Assembly: GCA_965220485.1 (NCBI GenBank)
Contig: OZ244832.1
Location: 3,596,001-3,660,000 of the forward strand
From: Aldehydirespirator sp965220485
GTDB taxonomy: Bacteria > Actinomycetota > Acidimicrobiia > Acidimicrobiales > Aldehydirespiratoraceae
Reading direction: 5' to 3'
Length of the DNA stretch: 64,000 nucleotides
The notes beneath the pieces were generated by a model. The model saw nothing but the letters and a program-made list of their open reading frames with translations. It ran no database searches and was not told the origin of the DNA. Position 1 is the first letter of the stretch, and the number at the start of each line of letters is the position of its first letter. The position numbers and the translations under genes were made by a program. This document shows, one piece after another, positions 8,956 to 18,875 of this stretch.

Positions 8956-9135
8956 TCAGGCGAGCAGCCCCACGGCCAGCGAAGCCACCATCATCGTGAT
9001 CACGATCACCGCGACGACGCCCACCACCAAGCGGCGCTGCCGGTCCCGGCGAGAGCGGTGCCGCCGCACACCGCCGGATGGCTGCCTCGCGGCGCGGAAC
9101 TGGCGCTTGCGCAGGTCGCTCTGGGAAGGCACCAC
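8956..9135 (-). CDS. Small single-pass membrane protein
   Basis: A 59-codon frame with tandem GTG starts (9135 or 9132) codes a strongly basic N-terminal half (about 34 residues rich in Arg/Lys/Gln) followed by one hydrophobic helix (LVVGVVAVIVITMMVASLAV) and the stop. It sits 7 bases before the cyclophilin start and in the same direction, so the two are probably cotranscribed. No family is recognised. Positive-inside charge distribution and spacing support it; the ribosome site is weak. Confidence 0.5.
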   Translation of the reverse strand: MVPSQSDLRKRQFRAARQPSGGVRRHRSRRDRQRRLVVGVVAVIVITMMVASLAVGLLA

Positions 9136-9255
9136 CCAACCCTACATCGGCGACCATGTCGGCGGCGCTCGGATCGTCTGGTCCGATGGCGCCTGGCCTG
9201 GTCCGGTCGAGATGTTGATGTCACGCGGCGAGCGTTGCCGCGTACCGTTGTGCGG

Positions 9256-9822
9256 ATGCCGCCCCGCCGTGACCGCACGCCAGGAAGGCCGGTTCGCGGT
9301 ATCGGCGCCGCGATCGCGGCCGTCGTTGCGGTCGTGGGCGGATCAGCCTGCGCCGACACTGCCGACGGCCCTCTGGTGATCGAGGAGCCTGTCGTCACCG
9401 AAGCGGTCCCCACAACGTCGGTGGCGCCGCCGGCCCCGCGCTCGGAGGGAACCGTCGAGATCGGCGACTCTCACTACCAGTTCAGGGTCACCTGCCAGGA
9501 GCAGGGCGCCGGCGAGGTGGTCGTCATCGGGGTGGCCCACGACCCCGACTCCCCCGGCTCCGATGATCTTGTCGAGTTGTATGTGCAGGCTTCCTTCAGC
9601 GATCCGTACATCGGCCTGCGCTTTGCGGACGGGACGCGGCTGGAGCCGTCGGTGGACCTGGACAGCCCGTTGGACTTGTACCTGCAGGACGATGTGATCC
9701 GCGCTTCTGCCATCCGTTTCGTGCGGCCGACGGACGAGGCCGAGGTGGGTTCCGGAGAGTTCGTGGGCTTCGGAGAGGTCGAGATCCACTGCTACAGCTA
9801 CGAGAACGAGTTGCCTGCCTGA
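9256..9822 (+). CDS. Exported protein, possible lipoprotein, unknown function
   Basis: A 188-residue protein with a basic N terminus (PPRRDRTPGRPVR), a hydrophobic signal segment (IGAAIAAVVAVVGG) and SAC at the expected lipid-attachment place, although the residue at -3 is Gly rather than Leu. The mature part has a short Thr/Pro-rich stretch and a compact beta-rich domain starting EGTVEIGDSHYQFRVTCQEQ and closing with a second cysteine (VEIHCYSYENE). A GTG two codons upstream (9250) is an alternative start. No family recognised. Confidence 0.65.
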   Translation: MPPRRDRTPGRPVRGIGAAIAAVVAVVGGSACADTADGPLVIEEPVVTEAVPTTSVAPPAPRSEGTVEIGDSHYQFRVTCQEQGAGEVVVIGVAHDPDSPGSDDLVELYVQASFSDPYIGLRFADGTRLEPSVDLDSPLDLYLQDDVIRASAIRFVRPTDEAEVGSGEFVGFGEVEIHCYSYENELPA

Positions 9823-9823
9823 G

Positions 9824-9878
9824 GGCCTTCGCTGCGCTCACGGGCCGCTCGGGCCACGGCCTCGCTCGGCTCGGCCTC
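9824..9878 (-). repeat. Dispersed gene-end repeat, copy 1
   Basis: Read on the minus strand this is GAGGCCGAGCCGAGCGAGG followed by CCGTGGCCCGAGCGGCCCGT and GAGCGCAGCGAAGGCC. The same core recurs at 22252, 24305 and twice at 36115-36213. This copy lies exactly between two convergent stop codons. It behaves like a REP-type intergenic repeat. Confidence 0.75.
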
Positions 9879-10735
9879 TAGGGGCTCTCGCAGCCCGTAT
9901 CCAGCATTACTTGGGGCAGTCGGCCCGACTTCAAGGCCCGTACGGCTCCCTCGGAGATATTGAACACCACCCGGTAGTTCTGATCGCCGGCATCTTTGGG
10001 CACGAAGACCAAATCGACGGTTCCGTCGATTCGCACCTCGCGCTCGATCATGTCGCCGAACAGGTCGGTGACCATGCTCTCGGGCGATCCGACGCCCACG
10101 CCGGAGCGAGTCGTGATCGGCCCGCTGTTGATGTCGACGCGCTCGATGGTGCCCTCGTGGACGAGGAAGACGATGCCTTCGGGCGCGTCGAAGGGAACTA
10201 CGTGATAGCAGGCGCCTGTGGGTCCAGCGGGGACCAGCACCGTCCCGGCCGCTCCTTGGGCCGCCGCAACCGTCATGCCGAAGTGCACGGTGTCGAGGCC
10301 GACGGTCGAGACGGTGGAACTGGTGCTCAGCGTCGGCGGGCCGAATCGATTGGGGTTCTCAGGCGGGACCATCGTGATCGTGGTGGTGGTGGCCTTGACC
10401 GTGGTTGTGGTCGTAGTAGTCGTTGTAGTCGTCGCCGTCGTTGTGACGGCGGTCTCGTCGCCGTCTGCGGCGCTCTGCTCGTCATCGCTTACGGCTGGCC
10501 GCTCGTCCGGTTCGGCGTCGTCGGTCAACTCGTCGGTGTCTTCGGTGGGGGTGGCCGTTTCGCCGTTGTCGTCCCCTCCTCGACCGAGCCACCAGATCAA
10601 TCCACCCACAATCAGGATCACCACGCCGACCGTGATGAGGATCGGCACCCATCTCGGGCTGCGCCTCTCGGCGGCTCCAGGCCAGAACGGGCCCTGGTCC
10701 GGTGGGCGATCCTGTGGTTCTGGATTCCACTCCAC
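9878..10735 (-). CDS. Single-pass membrane protein with Thr-rich linker
   Basis: A 285-residue protein from GTG 10735: a Pro/acidic cytoplasmic segment, one membrane helix (WVPILITVGVVILIVGGLIWW), an acidic and then poly-Thr linker, and an extracytoplasmic domain of about 150 residues with LDTVHFGMTVAAAQGAAGT, GACYHVVPF and SMVTDLFGDMIE. The helix-linker-domain layout matches envelope proteins of Acidimicrobiia, but I recognise no named family. The open frame extends to 10819; GTG 10735 is preferred because the extra residues are atypical. No clear ribosome site is seen, so it may be leaderless. Confidence 0.7.
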   Translation of the reverse strand: MEWNPEPQDRPPDQGPFWPGAAERRSPRWVPILITVGVVILIVGGLIWWLGRGGDDNGETATPTEDTDELTDDAEPDERPAVSDDEQSAADGDETAVTTTATTTTTTTTTTTVKATTTTITMVPPENPNRFGPPTLSTSSTVSTVGLDTVHFGMTVAAAQGAAGTVLVPAGPTGACYHVVPFDAPEGIVFLVHEGTIERVDINSGPITTRSGVGVGSPESMVTDLFGDMIEREVRIDGTVDLVFVPKDAGDQNYRVVFNISEGAVRALKSGRLPQVMLDTGCESP

Positions 10736-10824
10736 GGAAATTGAGGGTAACGAGTCTCCGGCGACACGGTGCGGATGCACGACGGAGGCTGGTGGGTGGG
10801 GGCATCCCGCGACAATCACCGCTG

Positions 10825-10845
10825 CCCGCCTTCTGCTGTGGCGGG
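10825..10845 (-). terminator. Possible hairpin after the giant dikinase-like gene
   Basis: CCCGCC and GGCGGG form a 6-bp stem with a 9-base loop about 70 bases after the minus-strand stop at 10914. There is no clear T run, so it is only a weak terminator candidate. Confidence 0.3.
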
Positions 10846-10913
10846 TGCGTTGCGAGGCATGGAGTCAGTCCCCGCGCCGTTCACCCTAGTCTTGGCTGTT
10901 TATCGTATGGCGC

Positions 10914-13900
10914 TCACTGATTCTCCAGGGTGAGCCAATCCGACCAGCCGGATGCGCCGCCGTCGTTGATGGCTCGGATCTTGAGCCAGTAGTGCGACCA
11001 TTCGGTAGGCAGGCCGCTAAGCGTGGCGCTGGAGCCGTTCATCTGCACTTTGACCGCCGGCATATCGTCGCTCGGCAGGGGCACCAGGTCGGGGTCCGAC
11101 CACAGGCCCACCTGGTAGCCGGTGGCGGTGGCCACGTCGTCCCAGTCCAGAGTCACTGTTCCGGCGCCGGTTCGCTGCCCGGTCGGCGGCTTGGGGGTGT
11201 CGGGTGCAGCCCTGACGTCGGTCGGAGCCGCAATGGCGTTGTTCGGCGACCATCCTGAGCCGTCGGCATCGTTGAACGCGCGAACCTCGAAGTAGTAGCT
11301 GCTGTCGTGGGCCGTGGTCGGCAGGCCGCTGACCCGGGCGCTGGAGCCGTTGAACGCGATGCTGATGCCGTGGACGGCGTGGCCGGGCGACAGTTCCACG
11401 TAACGTGCCTCCGTCGCTAGCCAGAAGCGGACTTTGTAAGACGTTGCCGTGGGCACATCGTTCCAGTCCAGCGAGACCGCGCCAGGGCCGGTGCGTTGGC
11501 CGGTTGGCCGGTTGGGTGTGTCGGGACGATTGGAGGCGGGCGCAGCGCGGGTGACGGTCACCGTGTAGGTCTTCCTCGTATCCCCGTTCTCGGCGGTGAC
11601 CTCGACGGTGATGACGTTGCCGCCCACACTGAGCGGGACAGTCCCGTCGGCGTCGGCCACCCCGCTGAGTTTGATTGAGTAAGTTGCGCCGTCGTCGTTT
11701 GTCGTCGGGGTCACCGTCGTCTGCGTTACACCGTTGGCGACGCTGGCGGTGTACCCGGTATTGGATGGGTCAAAGGCGCCGATGTCCACGCCGCTCAGCG
11801 TCAGGCCGCTCAGCGTGGCGTCGGTGGACAGGGGCGGCGCGGCCCTGGTTACGGTCACCGCGTAAGTCTTCGTCGTATCCCCGTTCTCGGCGGTGACCTC
11901 GACGGTGATGACGTTGCTCCCCACGGCCAGGGGGATTACCCCGTCGCTATCGGCCACGCCGCCCAGCATGACCAGGTAGGTCGCCCCGTTGTCGTTCACC
12001 GTAGCGGTGACGGTGGTTTCCGTTACGCCGTTGTCTACCTCGGCAGCGTAATTGGTAGCAGCCGGGTCGAAGGCGCCGAAGTCCATCCCGCTCAGTTCCA
12101 GCCTGCTCAGGGTGGCGTCGCTTGAAAGCGGCGTCTCCGGTTCGACGACCGAGAAGCCCGCGCTGGCCGTCGCCAGCTCGACGTTTGCCGCGTTCAGTAT
12201 GCTCGCCTCGATGGTGTAGTGCCCGGCCGGGCAGCCGGCTGAGACGGTCCCGGTGCGGGTCTCCGGGTCCTCGTCCACTTTGTGCATGTAGCGGTCAACC
12301 CCGAGGCCGTAGCCGTCTGCTGGGTCTTCGCAGATGTCGGCGTCCCCGTTCTCCGAGTCCTTCACGTCGGCCCGGAATGTGTAGTCGGTGGTGGCGGTGT
12401 CGGAGTCGGGCTCCAGGCCGTTGAAGCTCATCGTGACGGCGATCTCGTTGCCGGGCTCCACGGAGCCGGAGGGGGAGAGGGTGATCGCCGCGGGCGGATC
12501 CTCCACGTCGATTATGTCGATGGTCACGGTGATCTCGTCGGCGAGGCCCGACGGGTCCGTTGCTGTTACGGTCACCGTGTAAGCGGACTTGGACTCGTAG
12601 TCCAGGGCGGCCTTGGTCTGCAATTGGCCGGACGTGTCCACAATGTCGAAGAGCCCGGCGTCAGTTCCACCGAGGAAGTAGGTGAGGGCGTCGTTGTCGT
12701 CGTCTGTGGCTGCGACCGGGGACCCGATGTTCTGGCCCGCTGCCTCGTTCTCGCTGACGGTGCGGTTCCCGGTCTCGGTGGAAGGGAACTGCGGCGGGCT
12801 GTTCGTTTGCGCCGCCGCCAGCGCCGCGTTGTCCGATACGCCCTGTGCGCTGTTGCCGGAGCCTTTCTCGTCGGTGTAGGAGGCGGTGGCTCGCAGGTAT
12901 CTGCCCACATCGGCCTCGACCGGCGTGTAGGAGGCGGCCGCGGCCCCGCTTATGACGGTCCAAGTGGTCCTGTCCTGAGAGCTGTGCCACGACCAGGCGA
13001 CGCCGGAGACGCCGCCGTCGGGGTCGGTCAGGGTGGCCGTCAGGGGGCGCCCAACCTGGGGCTGCGCCGCCGACAGGGTCACCGTGGCTGCGCCATCGGA
13101 CGCCGGGGCGGGACCGAAGACCCAGGGGCGGGCCTGCTTGATCGCCAGGACATTGGCGCTGGTGACCTTGAACTCGATCTCCATGGCGAAGTCTTCATCG
13201 GATCCGATGTCATACAGCTTCTTGAACTTCTCATCGATCACGGTCAGGTGTCGGCGCAGCTGGTCCCGTTGGTCGTCGCTCATGAGGAGCTGCCCCCGCG
13301 GCTTCTGGTTGGAGGTGCGCAAGACGGTGTGTTCGCCGCCGGCCGGGTCCAACAGGATCTCCTCCGGCACCGAGAGCGCGTCGGGATTGGTGACCAGGTC
13401 CTCGCCGAGCTGGGTGTTGACGTAGTACCAGCTGTCTTTGCCGCTGTACAGGGGGTTGAAGGAGACGGCTACGCCGTTGGCCAGCTCGTCGGAGTAGTTG
13501 GGATGCACCAGCACCCCCATCGCGGCCGCCAGGTGATCGATGCGATGGAAGTCGCGTTCGGTGAAGGCGCGGAAGTTCCACAGGCTGGCGTACACCTCCT
13601 TGAGGGACTTGGCGATGTCCTCCTTGTCCTCCTTGGGCTTCTGGGTCTTGGAGTCGTACAACCCCGCACCGCTGAAACCGGGCAGGTCCTCGTTGTTGGT
13701 GCTCGACCGGTAACGGCGGTTGGTCCCCTCGGGAAACAACGCATTCATCTCGGCCAGAGCTTCGATCATCCACCCGGGCGTCTCCGCCTTCTTGATGGCT
13801 TTGCGCAGCTTCTTCAACTCGGACTCCTGCACTTCGAGGTCTTCCTGGAACTCGGAGTCGGCCAGCATGGTCTCGACACGGGCGTAGAAGTCGTTGTGCT

Positions 13901-16900
13901 TCATGAACTCGTCGTAGAAATAGAACGGGACCGCGAACCCGTCGGGGACAGTCCCCTCCGGAAAACCGAACGTCCCCAGCACAGCCACATTGGCCGCCTT
14001 GACGCCGAAGGCCTTCCAATCCTCGAAACCAACCCCACTGAGGGCCGAGATCGACGTGACCGACAGATCCCGCTGCGGCGTCTGCTCCACGCCGGGCCGG
14101 GAAGACGCGAAGTGGGCATCGACCTCCGCGCCAGTGGCGGCGCGGATCGTGTATCCGCTCTTGGTCACCGCGTAGTGGACGTAGCTACCAATGAGACCAT
14201 CGATGTCGGTGTTGTCGAGGGCGTTGCGGATGAAGGCGTTGGGAACGCCGTCCTGAACGGCGCGCAGGTTCACATGCGACAGCGGCGTCTGGGGCACGGT
14301 GGTGATGATGCCGGCGACGCGGGGAAGCTCATTGGGCAGCGCCTCGTAGATGACCACGTCCCGGGGGTTGGGACTCTCCTCCAAGTCCATGGCCCGCAGA
14401 AAGCCGTACCCTTCGGCCGGGTTGAGAGGGATGAAGTCGATATCGGGAAGAATGTCTTCTTCCAACACCACGTTGACTCGGGAGTTGTCGTAGAGCTCTT
14501 GCTCTTTGTGGTAGAGCGCGAGCGCATCACCGGGCATCGGGTAATAGGCCAAGTCGTCCTCGAGCAGCGGCATGCTGGCGGCCAGCAACTGATACGACAA
14601 CGCCACAACCCGGAACGGGTGAGCCTCGTTCGACTGGAACTGGTAGCGATAGACGCCCAGACTGCCGTCAGGGGCCACCACATTCGGGTGATAGATGATC
14701 TCGCCGCGTAACTGGCCCGGACCATATGCCCATATGTCGACGGTAGTGGCGAACGCACCATGCGCACGGTGCGTCTCGGTGTTCATGAAGTAGACACCCG
14801 GGTTATCAGTATGCGCATCGGTCACATAGAATTTGACATACTCCAGATCCACCAGATGGTCGTCTCTCACGGGGGGCTTTCCCTGGTAGGAAAGCGCCTC
14901 GAACGTCTCCCGGTCAGGAATGGCCAAGGCGCCATCACTGAAAGAGACCCTGTGGGCGGGGTTCACCGGGTTCATCCCGATCCGGTCGCCGAGTTCGGTG
15001 ATGTCATCAATGCCATCACCGTCGACGTCGGCCGGTTCGGCGACGAGGTACTTCTCCACCCGGTAGCGCTCCTTGGGCAGCGCCGCCACGTTCTCGGCGA
15101 GTGTTGTCGTGCCCTCTCGGCCCAAGGCAACCGAAACCGGCAGATCCACCGCAGCGCCCGCATCCGGATTCTTCCGCACATAGAGCACGAAATATTCCTC
15201 ACCCGTGGAATCGACCACCATAGGAACAGCCTCCACCTCTACCGGACAAGGGCCTTGTGAACACGGCTCTTCAGGAGATGGAAGGGTGGGTGTAGAGACG
15301 CCCTCTGCGCTCTTGCCGGGGCCTTTCCCGTCGGTGTAGGAGGCGGTGGCTCGCAGGTACCTGCCCACGTCGGCCTGGTCCGGTGTGTAGGAGGCTTCCG
15401 CGGCCCCGCTTATGACGGTCCAGGTGATCCTGTCTTGAGAACTGTGCCACGACCAGGTGACGCCGGAGACGCCGCCGTCGGGGTCGGTCAGGGTGGCCGT
15501 CAAGGGGGTGTCGACCCGGGGCTGCGCCGCCGACAGGGTCACCGTTCCTGCGCCATCGGACGCCGAGGCTGGGCTGAAGACCCAGGGCCGGGCCTGCTTG
15601 ATGGCCAGGACGTTGTCGCTGGTGATCTTGAACTCGATTTCCATGGCGAAGTCTTCATCGGGTCCGATGCCGTACAGCTTTGCGAACTTCTTGTGAATCA
15701 CGGCCAGGTGCCTGCGCAGCTGGTCCAGCTGGTCGTTGCTCATAAGGAGTTGCCCTCGCGGCGCTTGGTTGGAGATCGCAAGGACGCTATGGGTGCCATC
15801 CCCGTACAACAGGAGCTCCTCGGGCACCGAATGCGCTTCGGGATTGGTGTCGAGGTCCTCCCCGAGCTGCGTATTGACGTAGTAGCTCCCGTGTCTGTTG
15901 CGGATCGGGTCGAAGCTGACGGCAACGCCGTTGGCCAGTTCGCCGGAGTAGTTGGGGTGAACCAGCACCGCCATCGCCGCCGCCAGGTGATCGACGCGAT
16001 GGAACTCGCGTTCGGTGAAGGCCCGGAAGTTCCACAGGCTGGCGTACACCTGCTTGAGGGACTTGGCGATGCCGTCCTCCTCTGTCTCTTCGGGGTGCTG
16101 CGTCTTGGAGTCGTACAGTCCTGCGCCACTAAAACGAGGCAGGTCCTCGTTGTTGGTGCTGGACCGGTAGCGCAGGGATGTTCCCTCAGGAAAAGACTCG
16201 TGCATCTCCTCCAACGCTTCGGTCATCCACTCGGGAGTCTCCCCCTTCTTGATTTTCTTGCGGAGGTCCTTGAGTTCATCCTGCTGGACGTCGAAGTCCG
16301 TCTGGAAATCGGGGTCGGCCAGCATGGTTTCGATGCGGGTGTAGAAGTCGTTGTGCTTCATGAACTCGTCGTAGAAATAGAACGGGACCGCAAACCCGTC
16401 GGGGACAGTCCCCTCCGGAAAACCGAACGTCCCCAGCGCGGCCACATTGGCCGCCTTGACACCGAACGCGTTCCAATCGTCGAATTCGATGTCGCTGAGG
16501 GCGGTGATCTCCGTGACCGAGAGGTCTCGCTGCGGCGTCTGCTTCTTGGCGGGCCGGGAAGACGAGAAGTGGGCATCGACTTCCGCGCGAGTGGCTGCGC
16601 TCAAGGTGTATCCGTCCTCGGTCACCTTGTAGTGGACGTAGCTGTCGAGGAGATCATCAATGTCGGCATCATTAAGGGCGTCGCGGATGAAGGCGTTGGG
16701 GGCTCCGTCTTGGACGGCTCGCAGGTTGACGTGTGAAAGCCGCGTTTGGGGCACGGTCGTGATAATGCCGGCAACGCGGGAGAGCTCGTTGGGTAGAGTC
16801 TCATAGATCACGATGTCGCGAGGGTTGGGTCGTTCTTCCCGCGACATGACCCGCAGGAAGCCGTACCCTTCCCCTCGGTTGAGGGAGATGAAATCGACAC

Positions 16901-18875
16901 CAGGAGAGAAGTCCCCTCCTAACAACACATTGACCCGGGAATCTTCGTAGAGCGTGCGTTCTTCCTGATAGACCTCTCGCGCTCCCACGGTCATCGGGTA
17001 ATACGCAAGGTTGTTGTCCAGCAGCGCCATGCTGGCTGCCAATATCTCATACGTGTAGGCCACAGCCTCAAAGGAGTGGGCCTTCGAATTATCGAGTCCG
17101 TACGTGAACGAGTATCGGTAGACGCCCAGAGAACCGTCGGGAGCAACCACATTGGGGCGGTAGTCGATCTGGCCTGTCCACTCCCCTTCAGGCTCATATC
17201 CATGCCGGACCGCGTCGTACCCAAGCTGAATGGCATCTACAATGGTGAAGTGTAGTTGATGTGTCTTAGTGTTCTGGAAAAGGGTAACCGGGCGATCTGT
17301 GTCCATGCCGAGGAGATAGAACTTGACGGACCCCTCGTAGGAAAGCGCCTCGAACGTGTCGTGATCGGGAATGGCCACCGCCCCATAATATGAACCGATA
17401 GAAGGCGCGGGGTTCAACGGGTTCATCCCCACCGGGTCTGCAAGTTCGGTGATGTCGTCGATGCAATCGCCGTCGACGTCGGCTGGTTCGGCGACGAGAA
17501 ACTCCTCCACCCGGTAATGCTCTTTGGGGAGAACCGAGAGCTGCTCAGTCAGCGTTGTCGTGCCGTCCTGTCCCAAAGTCACCGAGACCGGGATCTCTCG
17601 ACCAGAATCCAGGTCCGGCCGCACAAAGAGCACGTAGTATTTCTCGGTCGTGGCGTCGACCACGATAGGAACGGCCTCGACTTCTACCGCCGTCGGCGTC
17701 GGGTCATAGCCGGCCGCGGGGCACCCCTCATCCGTTGGCGGCTCTGTAATAGTGAATCTCGCGGTGGCCGACCCGAGTTCCACCACGTTCGCCGCCGACG
17801 CTATGATGGCCTTAATGGTGTAGTCACCGGCCGGGCAGTCGGCGGAGATGGTTCCGGTGTGGACCTCCGGGTCCTCGTCCACCTTGTACATATAGCGGTC
17901 CACGCCCAGGCCGTCGCCCTCGCATTGGTCGGTATCCACCACGTCGGCCCGGAAGATGTAATCGGTGGTGGCGGTGTCCGAGTCGGGCTCCAAGCCGCTG
18001 AAGCTCATCGTGATGGTCATCTCGTTGCCAGGCTCCACGGAGCCGGAGGAGGAGAGGGTGATCGCCACGGACGGCTCCTCCACGTCAATTACGTTGATGG
18101 TCACGGTGATTTCGTCGGCGAGGCCCGACGGGTCCTTGGCTGTTACGGTCACCGTGTAGGTGGACTTGGCCCCGTAGTCCAGGGCGGCCTTGGTCTGCAA
18201 TTGGCCGGACGTGTCCACAATGTCGAAGAACCCGGCGTCAGTTCCACCGAGGAAGTACGTCAGGGCGTCGTTGTCGTCGTCCGTGGCTGCCACCGGGGAC
18301 CCAATGTTCTGGCCCGCTGCCGTGTCCTCACTGACAGTGCGGTTCCCGGTCTCCGTGGAGGGGAACTCCGGCGAGCTGTTATCGGGCGCCGGAGCGGGGC
18401 CGGTTGGCTCCGGCGTAGGTGTCGGTGTCGGCGTGGGTTCCGGGGTTGGCTCAGGCGTCTTCCTGTCGGGCCACACATTGCCCGGCAGGAAGACGAAGTC
18501 CGACCACTCCGACGCCCCGGCGTCGTTGACGGCGCGAACCTGAAAGTAGTAGAAGAACTGGTCCGGCAGACCGCTTACCACGGCTGAGGAGCCGTCGTAT
18601 CCGGCCTCCGGCACCTCCGCCCAAGCAGGGCTGTCTCCCGTCTTGTCCCAGTACTGCACCTGGTACGAAGTCGCGCCTTCCGTGTCATCCCAGTCCAGCC
18701 CGACGACGAGGTAGTCCAACAGCTCGCCGGTCAGGCCCTCCGGCTGGTCCGGGACCGCCTCTTGAGCAGAGGCGGGCGAGCCGCCGAGGAGCATGACAAG
18801 CACCGCAATCGCGGCGGCCATGATGACCAGCGATGCCCGGAACAGCCAGGAGTTCAAGGGGTTTATATGGCTCAA
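10914..18875 (-). CDS. Giant exported protein with two dikinase-like phosphotransfer modules, cadherin and Fn3 domains
   Basis: A 2653-residue protein starting at TTG 18875 (AGGGGT ribosome site upstream) with a signal peptide (about 1-38, ending SPASAQ). Order: Fn3 (about 43-130), Pro/Thr linker (138-165), cadherin-like domain (165-270), Ig-like region, then module 1 (about 400-1100) and module 2 (about 1220-1920), then a second cadherin-like and Ig-like region, two cadherin-like beta-sandwich domains (about 2250-2450) and two Fn3 domains. Each module holds a calcium-type motif (DVDGDGIDDITELGD), a swivelling-domain-like segment with SHVNLRAVQDG (His near 712 and 1533) and a PPDK/PEP-synthase-type ATP-grasp domain (VKAANVAALGTFGFPEG, YRSSTNNEDLP, SGAGLYDS, IKQARPWVF). 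His-before-ATP-domain order is that of glucan water dikinases. Target and catalytic state are unknown. Confidence 0.85.
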   Translation of the reverse strand: MSHINPLNSWLFRASLVIMAAAIAVLVMLLGGSPASAQEAVPDQPEGLTGELLDYLVVGLDWDDTEGATSYQVQYWDKTGDSPAWAEVPEAGYDGSSAVVSGLPDQFFYYFQVRAVNDAGASEWSDFVFLPGNVWPDRKTPEPTPEPTPTPTPTPEPTGPAPAPDNSSPEFPSTETGNRTVSEDTAAGQNIGSPVAATDDDNDALTYFLGGTDAGFFDIVDTSGQLQTKAALDYGAKSTYTVTVTAKDPSGLADEITVTINVIDVEEPSVAITLSSSGSVEPGNEMTITMSFSGLEPDSDTATTDYIFRADVVDTDQCEGDGLGVDRYMYKVDEDPEVHTGTISADCPAGDYTIKAIIASAANVVELGSATARFTITEPPTDEGCPAAGYDPTPTAVEVEAVPIVVDATTEKYYVLFVRPDLDSGREIPVSVTLGQDGTTTLTEQLSVLPKEHYRVEEFLVAEPADVDGDCIDDITELADPVGMNPLNPAPSIGSYYGAVAIPDHDTFEALSYEGSVKFYLLGMDTDRPVTLFQNTKTHQLHFTIVDAIQLGYDAVRHGYEPEGEWTGQIDYRPNVVAPDGSLGVYRYSFTYGLDNSKAHSFEAVAYTYEILAASMALLDNNLAYYPMTVGAREVYQEERTLYEDSRVNVLLGGDFSPGVDFISLNRGEGYGFLRVMSREERPNPRDIVIYETLPNELSRVAGIITTVPQTRLSHVNLRAVQDGAPNAFIRDALNDADIDDLLDSYVHYKVTEDGYTLSAATRAEVDAHFSSSRPAKKQTPQRDLSVTEITALSDIEFDDWNAFGVKAANVAALGTFGFPEGTVPDGFAVPFYFYDEFMKHNDFYTRIETMLADPDFQTDFDVQQDELKDLRKKIKKGETPEWMTEALEEMHESFPEGTSLRYRSSTNNEDLPRFSGAGLYDSKTQHPEETEEDGIAKSLKQVYASLWNFRAFTEREFHRVDHLAAAMAVLVHPNYSGELANGVAVSFDPIRNRHGSYYVNTQLGEDLDTNPEAHSVPEELLLYGDGTHSVLAISNQAPRGQLLMSNDQLDQLRRHLAVIHKKFAKLYGIGPDEDFAMEIEFKITSDNVLAIKQARPWVFSPASASDGAGTVTLSAAQPRVDTPLTATLTDPDGGVSGVTWSWHSSQDRITWTVISGAAEASYTPDQADVGRYLRATASYTDGKGPGKSAEGVSTPTLPSPEEPCSQGPCPVEVEAVPMVVDSTGEEYFVLYVRKNPDAGAAVDLPVSVALGREGTTTLAENVAALPKERYRVEKYLVAEPADVDGDGIDDITELGDRIGMNPVNPAHRVSFSDGALAIPDRETFEALSYQGKPPVRDDHLVDLEYVKFYVTDAHTDNPGVYFMNTETHRAHGAFATTVDIWAYGPGQLRGEIIYHPNVVAPDGSLGVYRYQFQSNEAHPFRVVALSYQLLAASMPLLEDDLAYYPMPGDALALYHKEQELYDNSRVNVVLEEDILPDIDFIPLNPAEGYGFLRAMDLEESPNPRDVVIYEALPNELPRVAGIITTVPQTPLSHVNLRAVQDGVPNAFIRNALDNTDIDGLIGSYVHYAVTKSGYTIRAATGAEVDAHFASSRPGVEQTPQRDLSVTSISALSGVGFEDWKAFGVKAANVAVLGTFGFPEGTVPDGFAVPFYFYDEFMKHNDFYARVETMLADSEFQEDLEVQESELKKLRKAIKKAETPGWMIEALAEMNALFPEGTNRRYRSSTNNEDLPGFSGAGLYDSKTQKPKEDKEDIAKSLKEVYASLWNFRAFTERDFHRIDHLAAAMGVLVHPNYSDELANGVAVSFNPLYSGKDSWYYVNTQLGEDLVTNPDALSVPEEILLDPAGGEHTVLRTSNQKPRGQLLMSDDQRDQLRRHLTVIDEKFKKLYDIGSDEDFAMEIEFKVTSANVLAIKQARPWVFGPAPASDGAATVTLSAAQPQVGRPLTATLTDPDGGVSGVAWSWHSSQDRTTWTVISGAAAASYTPVEADVGRYLRATASYTDEKGSGNSAQGVSDNAALAAAQTNSPPQFPSTETGNRTVSENEAAGQNIGSPVAATDDDNDALTYFLGGTDAGLFDIVDTSGQLQTKAALDYESKSAYTVTVTATDPSGLADEITVTIDIIDVEDPPAAITLSPSGSVEPGNEIAVTMSFNGLEPDSDTATTDYTFRADVKDSENGDADICEDPADGYGLGVDRYMHKVDEDPETRTGTVSAGCPAGHYTIEASILNAANVELATASAGFSVVEPETPLSSDATLSRLELSGMDFGAFDPAATNYAAEVDNGVTETTVTATVNDNGATYLVMLGGVADSDGVIPLAVGSNVITVEVTAENGDTTKTYAVTVTRAAPPLSTDATLSGLTLSGVDIGAFDPSNTGYTASVANGVTQTTVTPTTNDDGATYSIKLSGVADADGTVPLSVGGNVITVEVTAENGDTRKTYTVTVTRAAPASNRPDTPNRPTGQRTGPGAVSLDWNDVPTATSYKVRFWLATEARYVELSPGHAVHGISIAFNGSSARVSGLPTTAHDSSYYFEVRAFNDADGSGWSPNNAIAAPTDVRAAPDTPKPPTGQRTGAGTVTLDWDDVATATGYQVGLWSDPDLVPLPSDDMPAVKVQMNGSSATLSGLPTEWSHYWLKIRAINDGGASGWSDWLTLENQ

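Noticed and set aside
7899..8999. Glycine-rich plus-strand protein opposite the cyclophilin
   Set aside because: It is only the complement of the 48-bp linker repeat; the minus strand has the cyclophilin motifs.
12282..14711. An 809-codon open frame on the plus strand opposite the giant exported gene
   Set aside because: It is the antisense shadow of a GC-rich gene with clear domains; its residues are Val/Gly/Arg/His-rich with no family features.
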